DNA of 64,000 bases from Dendrocalamus latiflorus. Its lineage: Eukaryota > Streptophyta > Magnoliopsida > Poales > Poaceae. The notes below the pieces were generated by a model. The model was not told where the DNA came from. It worked only from the letters and a program-made list of their open reading frames with translations, and ran no database searches. The position numbers and the translations under genes were made by a program. Of this stretch, positions 20,497 to 32,150 are shown in pieces. How positions within the stretch are numbered: position 1 is the first letter of the stretch; every line of letters starts with the position of its first letter. The stretch lies in NCBI GenBank assembly GCA_017311315.1, contig CM029654.1:5091382-5155381 (forward strand), read 5' to 3'.

Positions 20497-23400
20497 ATGG
20501 AGAGGTTAGCAAGTAGGAGAGTTGTAATCACGGTGGCTGTAGTTGCAGCGGTGCTGCTGCAGCTGTTGGGTGCGGTGGCAGCGGCACAAGCAAGAGCTAA
20601 CTGCAACACCGGCAGCGGCAGCATCAGCATCTCCTACCCATTTGGAATTGAGCCTGGCTGCTACCACGACGGCTTCAACCTCACCTGCGATCACTCACAC
20701 CGACCGCCCAAGCTGTTCCTGGGCGATGGCACTGTCGAAGTGCTTGAGATCTCCATTCCCAATGGCACGGTGCGCATCAACAGCAGTAGCATCGTGCCGT
20801 TATCGGCTCCTAATACTACTACTGATGGTGCACCCGGCAAGGTCAACAGGACAGGCAAGTATCACACATGGGGTGGCCTCAGAGGGGGCGGCCCGTTCTT
20901 CGTCTCGCCGGACAAGAACAAGTTCCTGGTGCTGTCGGGCAGCAACGTCCAAGTCCTCCTCCTTGGAGAGGACAACAGCACTGTCAGTGCCTGTGCCACT
21001 TACCGCCCACCGGCCCCAGAAAAAGGCCAGCCATTTCAGTACCCCATGCACAACGAGTGCTCCGGCATTGGCTGCTGCAGTGCAGCCATCCCAAAAGGCT
21101 ACGCTTCCTACAGCATCCAGGTCCAGCCCCCTAATAATATTTCCGATTTTGATGCAGAATCCTCAGTGTACATAGCTGAGGAGGGGTCCTATAATGTCAC
21201 AAGCCCGATCTTCGAATCTGTAAGTACTCTCCCAGCCTTGCTGGACTGGGTGATCAGCAATTCAACATGTGGTACAGAGCCATCTACCACACCTGCATCT
21301 GCATGCCACAGCAGCAACAGCTCCTGTCAAAACTATACAAGCTATGCTTACAACGGGTACCGGTGTCGCTGCTCTGCTGGCTATGGAGGCAACCCTTACG
21401 TTCCGAACGGATGCCAAGGTATACAAGTTAAATCAACCTGGTTTTATCTCCTCAATGTTACGAAGTTAAATTGCAAATTAGGTTGATATGATATCCTGAT
21501 GAAAGCTTAGTCTTAGATATATCTATATCCGCCACAAATATGGCTATTTTATCAGTCTTGTTTATTTTACGGTGCTGCTTTATTCTTTGATTAGACATCG
21601 ACGAGTGTGCACACTGGGAACTCCACTCATGCTATGGAACCTGCATAAATGTGCCTGGAACATTTCATTGCCGATGCCCTGATGGGACCAATGGGAATCC
21701 CTTCATGGAAGGGGGATGTATCAAGATCAAGAATTCTTCTCAAGGTGGTAATCACTACGCAGCACCGATTACCTAAACCATGTTTTCATATCATCAGTTC
21801 ATCACAACTCTCTATATAGTAGTAACACCCTGTAGATAGTTGAATAATAATTCTCTAATTAATTCTATGCCATTTAAACTTGTCTGCACTAACTCCATGA
21901 TCCCACTGCTAAGCTGGGAAGTTCAATGGGGACTTTTTTTTTCAAGAAACCAGTTTATACATGAGAAAATTTACATAATCCCTTCTATTATATGTTTGTT
22001 ATGTTTTGCTCTCATTGTTTTGTTACTTACATCACATCACTCCCATTATGTCAAGAAAATAAATTCCCAATCTAGTAATCTTCGTAGTTTGAAACTGATG
22101 GTTCTTCAGTAACCATTTGGCCATTACCACCTCTATTTTGGTAGTGATTATTTTAGGATCACCTCTACAGAAGAGGAAGTTTAAAGCTAACTTATTACTA
22201 CATTTTCAGTGGAGCTTGATTTGTTGCTTTCATAGAAAGAATTCTGACTTGGGTAGCAATGTCCTGCTTGCATTTGTGGAGATAATATAGCATCGTAGTG
22301 AAAAGGGAAAAGTGATTAATTGCGTCAAGTTTCCTACATAACCAAATATAATTGAACTCTATGTGTTAGCGACACACAGCCTGCGGCTGCTCTGTATCCT
22401 CTTTCGTATATACAGCATGCTCTACATATAGATAGCAGGAGATAGATTCTCGCTTGTGTAGATAGCAGGAGATTATCCTCTTTCCGTTTTGCTTTATCTC
22501 TGAATCTTTCTTCTAGTCAGTTGCCTTTTCTATTGGCCTGTAATCTCGGCACTTGCTGTTACACTGTAGCCTATCCGGCAATGATATAATACGAGAGCTC
22601 CCAGACTGATTGCCGTATGGTGCATTCTCCAATTCCTCTCCAACCTCTTTCACGGTATCAGAGCTGGGGATCTCCTTGGCACCACACTCTCTAATTCCTC
22701 TCCAACCTCTTTCATGGTATCAGAGTAGGCGATCTCCTTAGCCTAGCTCTTTCACACAAGCTTCCGCTGCCATGAGCACCAATCCATATAGACTGTCTTC
22801 TTCTTCCGCCTCCTCCACTCCATACACCACAAATGCTTCCACTGCCATTGTTCTTCCTTCCTTTGCCGCCCATGTCGCCAACATTCGCACTCAGGGAAAA
22901 CAATTTTGGTTCAAAAATTTTTTCGGATCCCTCTGAGAAATCCGAAATTCAGAAATTTCGAGAACTTTGGATTTTTTCCCCAATCATGCCGACATGGATT
23001 CCCCAATCGCTGGCCGCCGTCGCCTTCCATGAGCCGCCTCCCCCTTCCCCTACCAGTGCAGCCTCCCCCTCCCTTCCCGTCCCCTGCCAGCGCCGCCTCC
23101 TTCAGTCCCATGCCAGCGCCGCATCCCTTCCGTCCCCTGCCAGTGGCCAGAGCCGCCTCCTCCTCCCTCGCTGGCGCCGATCGAGAGAGGAGATCGATGA
23201 TGAATAGAAGAGTCGACCGAGAGAGAGGAGATCGAGAGAGAAAGGGAGAAGATCGATCGGCACTCGGGGGAGGGAGAGAGTGAGAGGAGATTGATTGGGG
23301 AGATGAGAGATCGATGGGAGAGAGAGAGGATGGGCGAGTCGGCCAACGGAGTAAGGAAGATAGGATGGGCTAGGCCGACAAAAAATTTCAAAATGAGCCG

Positions 23401-26400
23401 GAATTTTAGATCGAACTTGGTTTTTTCGGAGTGGGCCAGGAAAACTGAATTTCGTCAAATTTTAGGAAATTTGGCCCAAAAAAGTATTCCTTATTTGCAC
23501 CTATGTTTCGGTGATATTGGATCTCAAGGAATCCAATTACTCAACATGGCGTGCTTTCTTCAAGGTCATCCTCAGTAAATTTGGGCTTCTCCGTCATATT
23601 GACGGCCCTGACCCTGACCACGTCTGGTCTAGCATATTTGGTCTCTTCTAGGACAATAAGCACACCCGTGCTATCTACATCGAATCTGAATTCTACACCA
23701 TCTACCAAGGAGATATGTCGATCTCGGCATACTGCCACCGGCTCAAGACTCTTGCAGACAGTCTTCGTGATGTGGATCAACTTGTCTCTAATGAGATGCT
23801 CGTTCTCAACATGCTGCATGGCCTCAACCCCAACTTTCACAACACAACATCCATCCTCACCATGCAGGTGTCATTTCCAATCTTCCTTCATGCTCGCTTG
23901 TTCCTTCTCCTTGAGGAGCACCGAACTAAGTAGACTACCAAGATGGTTGTGGCCACTATCCTGTACTCCGTTGCCCGACCGACCTCTTCATACGGGAGCA
24001 ACATCAATAGCACCGACGGCTCCTCCTACAATTGTGGTGATCATTCCGACAAAAAGAACCGTGGCTACCACAGGAAAGGCGACCGGCGCAACAATGAAAA
24101 CATCAGTAACACCGGTCGCCCCACTCTGGCCGCGCCATCTTCCTCTTGGGTTCCATGCTTCAATCCCTGGACCGGTATGATTCAGGCCTGGCCTATGCCT
24201 GTCGGTCAGTGGAGTGCTCCAACTTCTATTGGTCTTCTTGGTCCACGGCCAAACGTGGCACCAACGCACGCCTACGCTGCTGCTCACACTCTGACATTAA
24301 TTCAAATGGCGCCTCTCCAAGGCCTGACCCCTGCTTGGGATTAGTCAGCTCTGATCATTGCCCTCAACAACATGACTGTTTAGTCACCTACGCCTGGTAG
24401 GGTGTGGTTCATGGATACTGGTGCGACCTCGCACATGGCATCCAGCCCAGTAACGTTTCCTCACCTACTCCCTACTCTTCTACTTCCAGCATTATCATCG
24501 ACAATGGCAACACCTTGCTGATCACTCACACCGGCCATCTTTCCATTCCCACCACCTCTTCTCCTTTGCACCTTAACAACATTCTTGTTGCTCCTCATCT
24601 ATACTCGTGATAATTCTGTTTCTATCGAATTTGACCCTTGTGGTTTCTCTGTAAAGGATCTGCGCACAAGGACGAAGATTCTCTACGGTGACAGCCCTGG
24701 TAATCTCTATCCACTGTTCTCCTACAACTCCGCAGCTCACCCACAGAGTCTTCACACAACTACCACTTTCGTCAATCTTTGGCATAAGCGACTCGGCCAT
24801 CTTGGACGTGAAGTTCTTTTTCGTGCACTAGGATCTTTTCATTCTAGTTGTAATAAAACAGGCTTATCTAGTTGTCACGCGTGTCAACTTGGAAATCATG
24901 TCCAGCTGCCTTTCAATAACTCCACATCGTTTACTACTGTTCCATTCGAACTAATTCATTGTGCTGCTTGGACTTCCCCAATTATTAATATTTTAGGCTA
25001 TCAATACTATCTTGTCATTCTTGACGAATTCAATCATTATGCTTGGACATTTCCTTTGTGTCAAAAATCTGATGTGTTTCCACTCATTCCCACCTTCCTT
25101 CTCATTTTTGGGCTGAAGCCTTTAGCACGGCCACCTACCTACTAAACCGTCGGCCAAGCAAACCTTGCCATCTTATTTCTCCCCATGAGCTTCTCTTTGG
25201 TACACCTACAGACTACACCCATCTCTGTGTTTTTGGGGGTCTACTATCCTAACCTTGTAGCCACCACACCTAACAAGCTTGCTCCTCATTTTTTGCATGT
25301 ATGTTCCTTGGCCACCTACCGGATCACAAAGGCTATCGATGCTACGATCTTGCCACTCATCGTATCATCAACTCTCATCATGTCTTCTTTGATGAATCTT
25401 CGTTTCTCTTCAAACAAGATTCCACTCCTCCAGATAATCTGGACTTTCTTGAGCTAGGCTTACATGTTCTTGTTCTTGTCATAACACAACATTTAGGCAC
25501 TGCGGCAGCACCTTCACATTCTAAGACATCAGCCACAACAGCCTCCTTTCTTGTCGCTACCACGACAACCGACTCTCCCACCACAGCACCTACTTCGCCT
25601 GCCGCGATATCCACTTCATCTGCCATGGCAGACCTTCCTTTGTTGCCACATCCTATTCCAGCTTGCCATCCCATGATTACCCATGGCAAACTTGGGAAGG
25701 TCATGCCAAATCCCAATATGCCAACATCGTTTCCACCATTGCTATCTCGCCCATACCCAAGTCAGTGCGCTCTGCTCTCCGTGATCCCAACTGGCTTCAG
25801 GCAATGCACAAGGAGTACCGTGCCCTGTAGGCCAATGAGACTTGGGCCCTTGTTCCTCGCCCTCGTGGTGTGAACATTGTCACAGGCAAGTGGATCTTTC
25901 AGCATAAGATTCATTCTGACGACTCTCTTGATCGCTATAAGGCTCGTTGAGTTGTTCACAGCTTGTCCCAACAACCCGGTGTAGACTTTGATGAAACCTT
26001 CAGCCCAGTCGTCAAGCCGGCCACGATTCACATTGTTCTCAATCTTGTTGCCTATTGTCAGTGGCCCATCCATCAGTTTGATGTTAAGAATGCATGCCTT
26101 CATGGAATTCTTAATGAGACAGTTTATTGTCAACAACCTACTGGTTTCATTGATCCTGACCGATCAGATCATGTTTGCTTTTTTTGTCTAAGTCGCTATT
26201 TGGACTAAAACAGGCACCTCGTGCGTGGTACACTCGGTTTGCAACCTTTATCCGCACGATTGAATTTCATCCCACCGCTTCTGATGCAACCCTTTTTGTG
26301 TTTCGCCATGGTCACAACCTCGCATATCTTCTTCGATATGTTGACGATATTGTCTTGACTGCTTCCTCAAACACACTCCTCTAGTTCTTCATTCTGCACC

Positions 26401-26597
26401 TTCATCGCGAATTCTCTATGAAGGATCTTGGTCCCCTTCATTTCTTTCCTGGCATCTCTGTCACCCGTTCATCTACCAGCTTCTTTCTCTGCCAGAAAAA
26501 ATACACCGAGGATCTTCTCGAACAAGCTGGCATGACTTCGTGTAAACCTGCCACCACACCTATTGACACTAGTCCCAAACTCTCCTCCTCAACTGGT

Positions 26598-26634
<37 letters not shown>

Positions 26635-28718
26635 GGCTTGGCATACCGCAGCTTGGTAGGTGCTCTCCAATATCTCACCATGACGTGTCCTAATATTGTC
26701 TATGCAATGCAACAGGTTTGCCTTCATATACATCATCCATGGGATTGTCACATGACTCTCGTCAAGCGCACCTTGAGATATATCAAGGGCACTACTTCTT
26801 ATGGTCTGCAGATACACGCCTCCTCCTGCATGGACTTGCTGGCATACTCCGACATATTAATTGCGTCAAGTTTCCTACATAACCAAATATAATTGATGAA
26901 CTCTACGGTCTCGAACCAACAAAGCTAAACTAAGTAATTTACTTAAGACCAATGCTACACATCATACTAAAACTATATACAAAATCTTATTGCATAATGC
27001 AGATCAACAGCGGGTGTAGAAATCAAGAGTTGGTTTGGATGTAAGGTGTATGAAGGGTTTGGATAAGTTTTTGTAAAAAAAAAAGAGATAGAAAAGAATT
27101 GTTAGTACTTAGGGCATCTGTAGTGTATATAGCTTGCTGGCTCTTAAGGTGGGCCTCGCATCATTCTTAACACCGACGCTGCAACGTTTGAGGCCATCGT
27201 CGGCTGTAAGGAAAGGTCCACTCGGCTGTAAAGAAGGGGATGTGGCAGTTGGTAGTTAGGGAGAAAGAATAATAGATGTAAAGAAAATTGTATTTTAATG
27301 CTTGTGACCAAGTCTTTAACTTAAGGACCAGCCTCAAGCATTTTTTGCTTATGACCTGCTTAAGGTCACCCCTGTAATGTATAAGATTGACCTTAAGGTG
27401 GCTTATGACCCTCTACACTACAGATGCTCTTAGTACACATAGTTAGTACACAGTCTTTCCTTTTTAGTTAGATAAGAATTTTAGATGAGATATGTAATTT
27501 TATTTTGATAATTTTTCAGGTTTAAGGATAGGCCTGGTAGTCAGCGGTGGCTCAATTCTCTTGCTTCTGGCTTTTGGTGCTCCGTTCGTAACACGTAAGA
27601 TCAGGTTACGGAAGATGGCAAAAACAAAAGAAAAATTTTTCAAACAAAATCATGGGTTGCTATTGCAGCAGTTGATATCACAGAAGGCGGATATTGGAGA
27701 AAGGATGATCATTACCTTGGCAGAGCTAGAGAAGGCCACAAACAATTTTGACAGAACTCGTGAGGTTGGTGGTGGAGGACATGGCATTGTGTACAAAGGA
27801 ATACTAGACCTACATGTTGTGGCCATCAAGAAATCAAAGATAGCAGTACAGCGAGAAATTGACCAATTCATAAATGAGGTTGCAATTCTTTCTCAAATCA
27901 ACCATAGAAATGTGGTGAAGCTCCTGGGATGCTGCCTTGAAACAGAAGTTCCGTTGTTAGTTTACGAGTTCATTTCAAATGGAACGCTTTATCATCATCT
28001 TCATGTTGAAGGGCCAATATCACTACCATGGGACGACAGACTAAGAATTGCACTTGAAATTGCTAGAGCTGTAGCCTATCTACATTCAGCTAGTTCTATG
28101 CCAATATTCCATAGAGATATCAAGTCTTCTAACGTACTTCTTGATGATAGTTTGACAGCCAAGGTGTCAGATTTTGGAGCTTCAAAGTACATTCCAATTG
28201 ACCAAACAGGAGTGACTACAGCTGTTCAGGGAACACTTGGTTATTTAGATCCCATGTACTATTACACCGGTCGACTAACAGATAGGAGTGATGTTTTTAG
28301 TTTAGGTGTTCTTCTTGTAGAACTACTTACTAGAAAGAAACCTGTCATATATTACTCCGACAGTGGTGAGAGTCTTGTTTTACACTTTGTCTCACTACTC
28401 ACAGAAGGCAATTTGGTTGACATACTCGATCCGCAAGTCATGGAAGAGGAACATGGAGAAGCCCAAGAAGTAGCTGAACTAGCGGCAATGTGTACTAAAT
28501 TGAAGGGAGAAGACCGGCCTACAATGAAAGAAGTGGAGATAACACTTGAAAACCTGCGAGTTAAGAAGAAGCAAGCTCAGAGCAATACAGCAACATCAAG
28601 GAGATATGATGGGCATCAAATTGCTGATCATTACATGTCAATTGAAAGGGTTACTGCGGAAAGCAGACAATATACTATGGAGGAGGAAATCCTGTTATCG
28701 GCAAGGTATCCTCGATGA
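20497..28718 (+). CDS. Wall-associated receptor kinase (WAK-A)
   Basis: Predicted exons are 20497-21418, 21595-21744 and 27520-28718, all GT-AG with phase-1 joins, giving 756 aa. I chose the ATG at 20497 (MERLASRRVV); the upstream in-frame GTG at 20467 is not a plant start. A signal peptide covers about 1-31. The galacturonan-binding GUB_WAK region starts at C36 and includes SYPFGIEPGC. CSGIGCC marks the WAK-associated region. An EGF-like module ends exon 1 (YRCRCSAGYGGNPYVPNGC), and exon 2 encodes a calcium-binding EGF (DIDECAHWELHSCYG). Exon 3 holds the transmembrane helix (about 360-382) and the kinase: loop GGGGHG 441-446, K461 in VAIKK, HRD 555-557, DFG 575-577. All catalytic residues are present and it is an RD kinase. 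WAKs sit in the plasma membrane, bind pectin and signal during growth, wounding or infection. Intron 2 (5.8 kb) is swollen by a dead copia and a Tourist MITE. Its promoter contains a young copia 156 bp upstream. Confidence 0.9.
22315..22363. repeat. Left copy of about 50-bp direct repeat
   Basis: Begins ATTAATTGCGTCAAG and ends AACTCTATG, immediately before the copia LTR. The right copy at 26856-26907 is identical for 41 bp and then differs by a 3-bp indel and one base. It is too long for an ordinary 5-bp LTR-element target duplication. Confidence 0.85.
22364..22652 (+). repeat. 5' LTR of decayed copia
   Basis: Runs from TGTTAGCG to CTCTTTCA just before the primer-binding site. It contains the direct repeat GATAGCAGGAGAT (two copies, 22431-22475) and ATGATATAATACG near the 3' part. 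No partner 3' LTR remains. Confidence 0.75.
22894..23492. mobile_element. MULE-type element nested in copia gag (about 599 bp)
   Basis: It splits the gag codons for ANIRT. Flanks are ATTCGCACTCA (22883-22893) and ATTTGCACCTA (23493-23503), a degenerate copy consistent with the 9-11 bp duplication of Mutator-like elements. The ends are similar inverted repeats (GGGAAAACAATTTTGGTTC against AGGAATACTTTTTTGGGCC, complement of the right end). The centre (22990-23350) is GC-rich and CCGCCTCC-laden, as in Pack-MULEs with captured gene pieces, but I cannot identify a source gene. Its ends resemble those at 31004 and 32042. Confidence 0.7.
26600..26631. repeat. (TC)n microsatellite
   Basis: About 15 TC units without interruption, inside the dead copia reverse-transcriptase/RNase H linker. 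It shifts the element's frame. Confidence 0.95.
26856..26907. repeat. Right copy of about 50-bp direct repeat
   Basis: Same 41 bp as 22315-22355, then ATG inserted relative to the left copy, then ACTCTACG. It continues into WAK-type intron sequence (GGTCTCGAACCAACAAAGC), showing where the intron resumes after the truncated copia. Confidence 0.85.
27112..27429. mobile_element. Tourist-like MITE in WAK-A intron 2
   Basis: 318 bp with inverted ends GGGCATCTGTAGTGTA and complement of GAGCATCTGTAGTGTA. It is flanked by TTA on both sides (27109-27111, 27430-27432), the signature of PIF/Harbinger-derived Tourist elements. Further internal inverted pieces (CTTAAGGTGG, ACTTAAGGACC, CCTTAAGGTGG) occur. 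It ends 90 bp before the kinase exon acceptor at 27519, so it could affect splicing or host small RNAs. Confidence 0.88.
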
Positions 28719-30790
28719 TGTTTGTTTTGGCCTCAACAACAATGCTATTATATATAGGCATGCATGTCAAATTAGAGCAAATGTTCTTGCTTGCTTTCTT
28801 ATTTTTTGGAAGGTAATGATGTTGTTTTTGTTCTCTTACTAAATAATTGTATGAATCTTTTGGTAGCCACATTTGTTTAAGTCAGTTGATTTCGTATATT
28901 TTCTTGTCTAAAAAACCGAAATGGGGCAATGCCTGTACTTTCATTTCTGTTGATTGAATGTGGAGAATTCGTTCCCTTGCTCACTATCCAGTTTACTGTA
29001 AGGTACTACAGTTGCTGATTCGAGTCTCAGACTGCCTCATGTTTTTATGTATTCTAGAGATAATACTACTGATTTTTGTTGGAGTATAGCACATTTTTCC
29101 CATGTCGAACCCACACTAATGTGCTCAAATCGGCCGCCTGAGCTTTAGCAAATCTCTGCATGAGTATGTATATACGACAGGTGGACCAAGATGCCAGAAA
29201 TATGGCACGTCACAGCTGTAGCTGCAAACCAAACGTTATTCTAGAAAGTCACTTGCTTGACCTTATGTGGCAACGTGCCATTTTATTTCCCTCCATTCTC
29301 AAAATCGAGCGAGGAAGACGTGAAATCAAAATGTAGCAAGACATTGCAAATCCTAAAATCACAAGGAAAGCATATACTACGTTGCAAGAATATTGGTCTA
29401 TTCTTTTCTTCTTTTCAATCGATTTTTAGCTTCGATTCTTTTAGCAATTATTATTTATTAGACTAATAAAATAATTACTATTTATTAGACTAATAAATCG
29501 TAGTCAAACACATAAGCTGCACTATTGAAATCGCATAGATCGAAGCCATACGTAGATGCTAGGAACAAGGCCCAATATCTTTTTTGCGCCTCTCAGGATT
29601 TTGGGGTCTCGTTGGCATGTGATGCCCAATATCTTTTTTCTGAGCGCAAGACCAATGTATATCTTATTGTTTGCTTTAAAGTTGGGCCGTTCTTGACAGC
29701 ACGTAGCCCATGGGCCATGGCACAACCTGTGCGGTTTTGGATTTGTTGTTTTCAAATTGTGATTATCGGAATATAAATAATTGACGAGCAGCGCTTCAAT
29801 ATTTTCATCTTTAATAAGAAATAGTACTAATCTCAAAGTAAATAAAGATATAAGTAGTATCTATCAACTATTCATCATATTTTAAAAATTATGTAAATCA
29901 CTGTTAAGAAAAATATAGAAATACTTCTCTTAATTGACATCTTTTCGAACAAGACTGAAGTGAGATAAGAGAAAATCGATAAGTACATATATAAAACTGG
30001 CCGGTTTCCCGAACCATGCCACAAACACGCACATCTCCCGACTTGTGGCCCCCCAACCCAAAAGGTAAGGAAATCATAATTCGCACAGTCGCACGCGCGT
30101 TGCTCATGTGGACCAAAAGCCAACTACTCCATTTTTTTTGGCTTTGGTTTTCGCGCCTCAAAAAACCGAAATAAATAAGATAGTTTTTTCAATCCAAACA
30201 GCTCTCCAAACCCACCAACGCATACATTGTCTATGTCAATGTCTTCGTTGTCCGTCATCGTTTCAAAAAGTACAACCAAAAGTCATCAACTGTAACCAAA
30301 AGCTTTCAACCGCAACAAAAAATATAGCCAAACTCTAGGCTTGTTCTTGTTGCTTTGACTTATGTCTTTTGACTACGGTGTATGGCTTTTGGACTGTTTG
30401 TAAGAGAGAGTATAGAGTAACAAAAACTTACATACGATTTTAATCGATATAAATAAAGTTATTATAATATATGTCATAATTAACTCGTAGACAATAATTT
30501 AGAAAGATACTTTATTTAAAAGTTTATTACTCGTACAGTTTTTAAAAGCAAAAAAAGAAGGGACATTTCGCTGGAAAAGTGAAAAGGCGAACTAAGCATA
30601 AAGCTTGTCGTGCTGTAACCACAACGCGGTGGAATCCCGCTGCGATCTGCCCGAGTGCTGTGCCCGCGTGATGCACAGGCCTCGCCTAATTTTACCTTGT
30701 CTCTGCAGGTATTTTAATCAGGGGGGCTTGATCGTGCATAGTGCGGAATGTGATTCACGAACGAAGACCACCCAATTCCCCGTTGTTCCG
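28719..30790. other. Intergenic, no gene seen
   Basis: Starts with the WAK-A 3' untranslated region and continues as AT-rich DNA. The phrase CCCAATATCTTTTTT appears twice (29571-29585, 29626-29640). No exon, TE terminus or RNA gene was recognised. Confidence 0.5.
29446..29497. repeat. 25-bp tandem duplication
   Basis: Two copies of AATTA(T/C)TATTTATTAGACTAATAAA separated by 2 bp. TTATTAGACTAATAA is palindromic. Confidence 0.8.
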
Positions 30791-30888
30791 TTCGGTAGCT
30801 AGTGAGGTAAGTAGCGTGCTTAATTAGCCTGGAGATCAGGAGAAAATCCATCACCATCAGCAACAGCTAGTCGTTGCGCTGAAGATAT

Positions 30889-31003
30889 ATGGAGAGGCTA
30901 GCAGCGAGTTGTTGGAGTGCAGGTATTGTTAATTCACGGCGGCTGAGGTTGCCGTGGCGCTGCAGCAGCTATTGGGTACGGCGGCGGCTGGCAGCAACTG
31001 CCA
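30889..31003 (+). pseudogene. WAK exon-1 start, decayed
   Basis: ATGGAGAGGCTAGCA matches the WAK-A start (ATGGAGAGGTTAGCA). The upstream 90 bp also resembles the WAK-A leader (AGGAGAAAATCCAT, CACCATCAGCAACAG). The signal-peptide sequence is frameshifted: GCTGCAGCAGCTATTGGGTACGG is present but not in frame with the ATG. Similarity stops at AACTGCCA, where a MULE-like element begins. No downstream exons lie in this orientation. Confidence 0.75.
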
Positions 31004-32042
31004 GGGTTAACGATTTTGTTAAAATTTTATAAATTTTGATTACTCTGAAATTATTTAAGACCGAAATTTAACTTTAAATTCAAATCTTCAGGTGAATTTC
31101 AAATATTAGAACAAGTTTCATCTATATTTTCATCTCTATTTGATCTATATCCAATATCTAGCTCATCTCTACCATCTTTGGTAATCTCTTCCTCAAAATT
31201 TTAATGTTTCATCAAAATTCAAATTCAAATTTTAATGTTTCATCAAAATGTTTCTTAATTTCCTATATATTTTTTTTGAAATTTTCTCTTTTTCTCACTT
31301 AGCAGGTCGACCGGGCCGGCACGGCCCGTTAAACCGTAACTATGCCCGTGCCGACACGGCACGGTCGCGAGTCATGCCTGAGCTTAGACGATGGCCCACG
31401 GGCCGACACGACACGACCCGTTTATTTAGCAGGCCTTAATAGGCCGTGTCTAAATGGACTGTGCCATCGCTGAACCCGTGCCGTGCCGACCCGGTACTGC
31501 CCATTGGCCACCACTACTAACCCAGCACATCTCCAAGCCTCCAACACCTCACTCCTTTTCCCCAATTCACGAAGGCTGGCGGCGCGTGGAAGGGGAGGCG
31601 GCGCGGATGGCGGCGGCGGCAGTGCTGTAGCCGGGAGCAAACTCTGCTCGTGTTCTTCTTCTTGAGTCATGTAGATGGAGGAGGCAGTACTAGTGGATTC
31701 TTGTTCTTGTATTCTGGATGGATTGTTGGAGGTAGACTACAGTTAGATTCTTGTTCTTGTTCTTCGATTGGAGGTGGAATCTTGATTCAGAGTCTTGGAT
31801 TCTTAGTCTTGTTTTGCAATTGGAGGTAGAGTCTCGGATTCTTGATGGATTGTTCTGCAATTGCAACTGGTTGACTACAACGGGTAGACTGCAATCTGTT
31901 TCGACCGAGATTTCATTTACAAATTTCGAACTGCATATTTGAATTTTTCGGCCGAAATTTTCCCAAAAAAATCAGAAATTTTCGAAATTACCGAATTTCG
32001 AAGAGGAGTCCGATAATTTTTCCGTACCGAAATTGTTTTCCC
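31004..32042. mobile_element. MULE-like element between WAK fragments
   Basis: The left end, GGGTTAACGATTTTG (31004 on), and the complement of the right end, GGGAAAACAATTTCGG, resemble the MULE ends at 22894. Both continue with runs of AAATTT and CGAAATT. The interior contains a block of repeated GGCCGG.ACGGCCCG-type words and a GC-rich patch at 31570-31640. No transposase was recognised. The left flank is plus-strand WAK exon 1 and the right flank is minus-strand WAK exon 1, and I see no matching target duplication, so a rearrangement is likely. Borders are approximate. Confidence 0.55.
31295..31505. repeat. GGCCCG/CGTGCCG-rich repeat block
   Basis: Multiple copies of GGCACGGCCCG, CCGTGCCGACACGGCACGG and CCGACACGACACGACCCG in direct and inverted order. 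Such words are common in subterminal regions of plant hAT-like elements. It may be a nested element or part of the surrounding MULE. Confidence 0.45.
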
Positions 32043-32150
32043 GGACGTCTCATTGCCGGTGAGCTTGAAGCCCTGGCGGTGGCATCCGGCACCGACGCCG
32101 AACGGGTAAGGTACGCCCACGTTGCCGCATCTGCTGGTGCAGTGTGGAAC
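32043..32150 (-). pseudogene. Inverted WAK exon-1 fragment
   Basis: The minus strand reads VPHCTSRCGNVGVPYPFG then VGAGCHRQGFKLTGN, a clear GUB_WAK signature (compare CTTFCGNISVEYPFG and EPGCYRDGFNLTC in WAK-B). It ends at the MULE boundary. The remainder of the gene is absent. It is the only minus-strand WAK piece in the window. Confidence 0.85.

Larger units (their letters stand above)
22772..26850 (+). pseudogene. Copia gag-pol pseudogene
   Basis: The Gag start (MSTNPYRLSSSS) reads to ANIRTQ, where a MULE interrupts it. Gag resumes at 23520 (LKESNYSTWRAFFKV, shifted) with several stops. A protease-type motif VWFMDTGATSHMAS is near 24402. Pre-integrase LWHKRLGHLG lies near 24780. Most of the integrase catalytic core is deleted: LIPTFLLIF at about 25110 joins directly to AEAFSTATYLLNRR. 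Reverse transcriptase is recognisable by GKWIFQHKIH, FGLKQAPRAWYTRF and RYVDDIVLTAS (about 26330) with stops between. A (TC)n tract interrupts the connection domain and the frame ends in RNase H. Clearly non-functional. Confidence 0.9.
22364..26855 (+). mobile_element. Decayed, 3'-truncated copia in WAK-A intron 2
   Basis: The 5' LTR (22364-22652) starts TGTTAGCGACACACAG and is followed by a primer-binding site (CGGTATCAGAGC). A second, similar stretch with TGGTATCAGAG occurs at 22713-22723, a small local duplication. Gag, protease, part of integrase, reverse transcriptase and the start of RNase H follow in broken frames. The element ends abruptly in RNase H (SCMDLLAYSDI) with no 3' LTR, and host intron resumes. 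It is in the same orientation as WAK-A and must be spliced out with intron 2. Confidence 0.9.

Noticed and set aside
21419..21486. Extension of WAK-A exon 1 to a stop at 21486
   Set aside because: The residues after CQG are unlike WAK proteins and a donor (AAG|GTATAC) in the right phase joins to the EGF exon.
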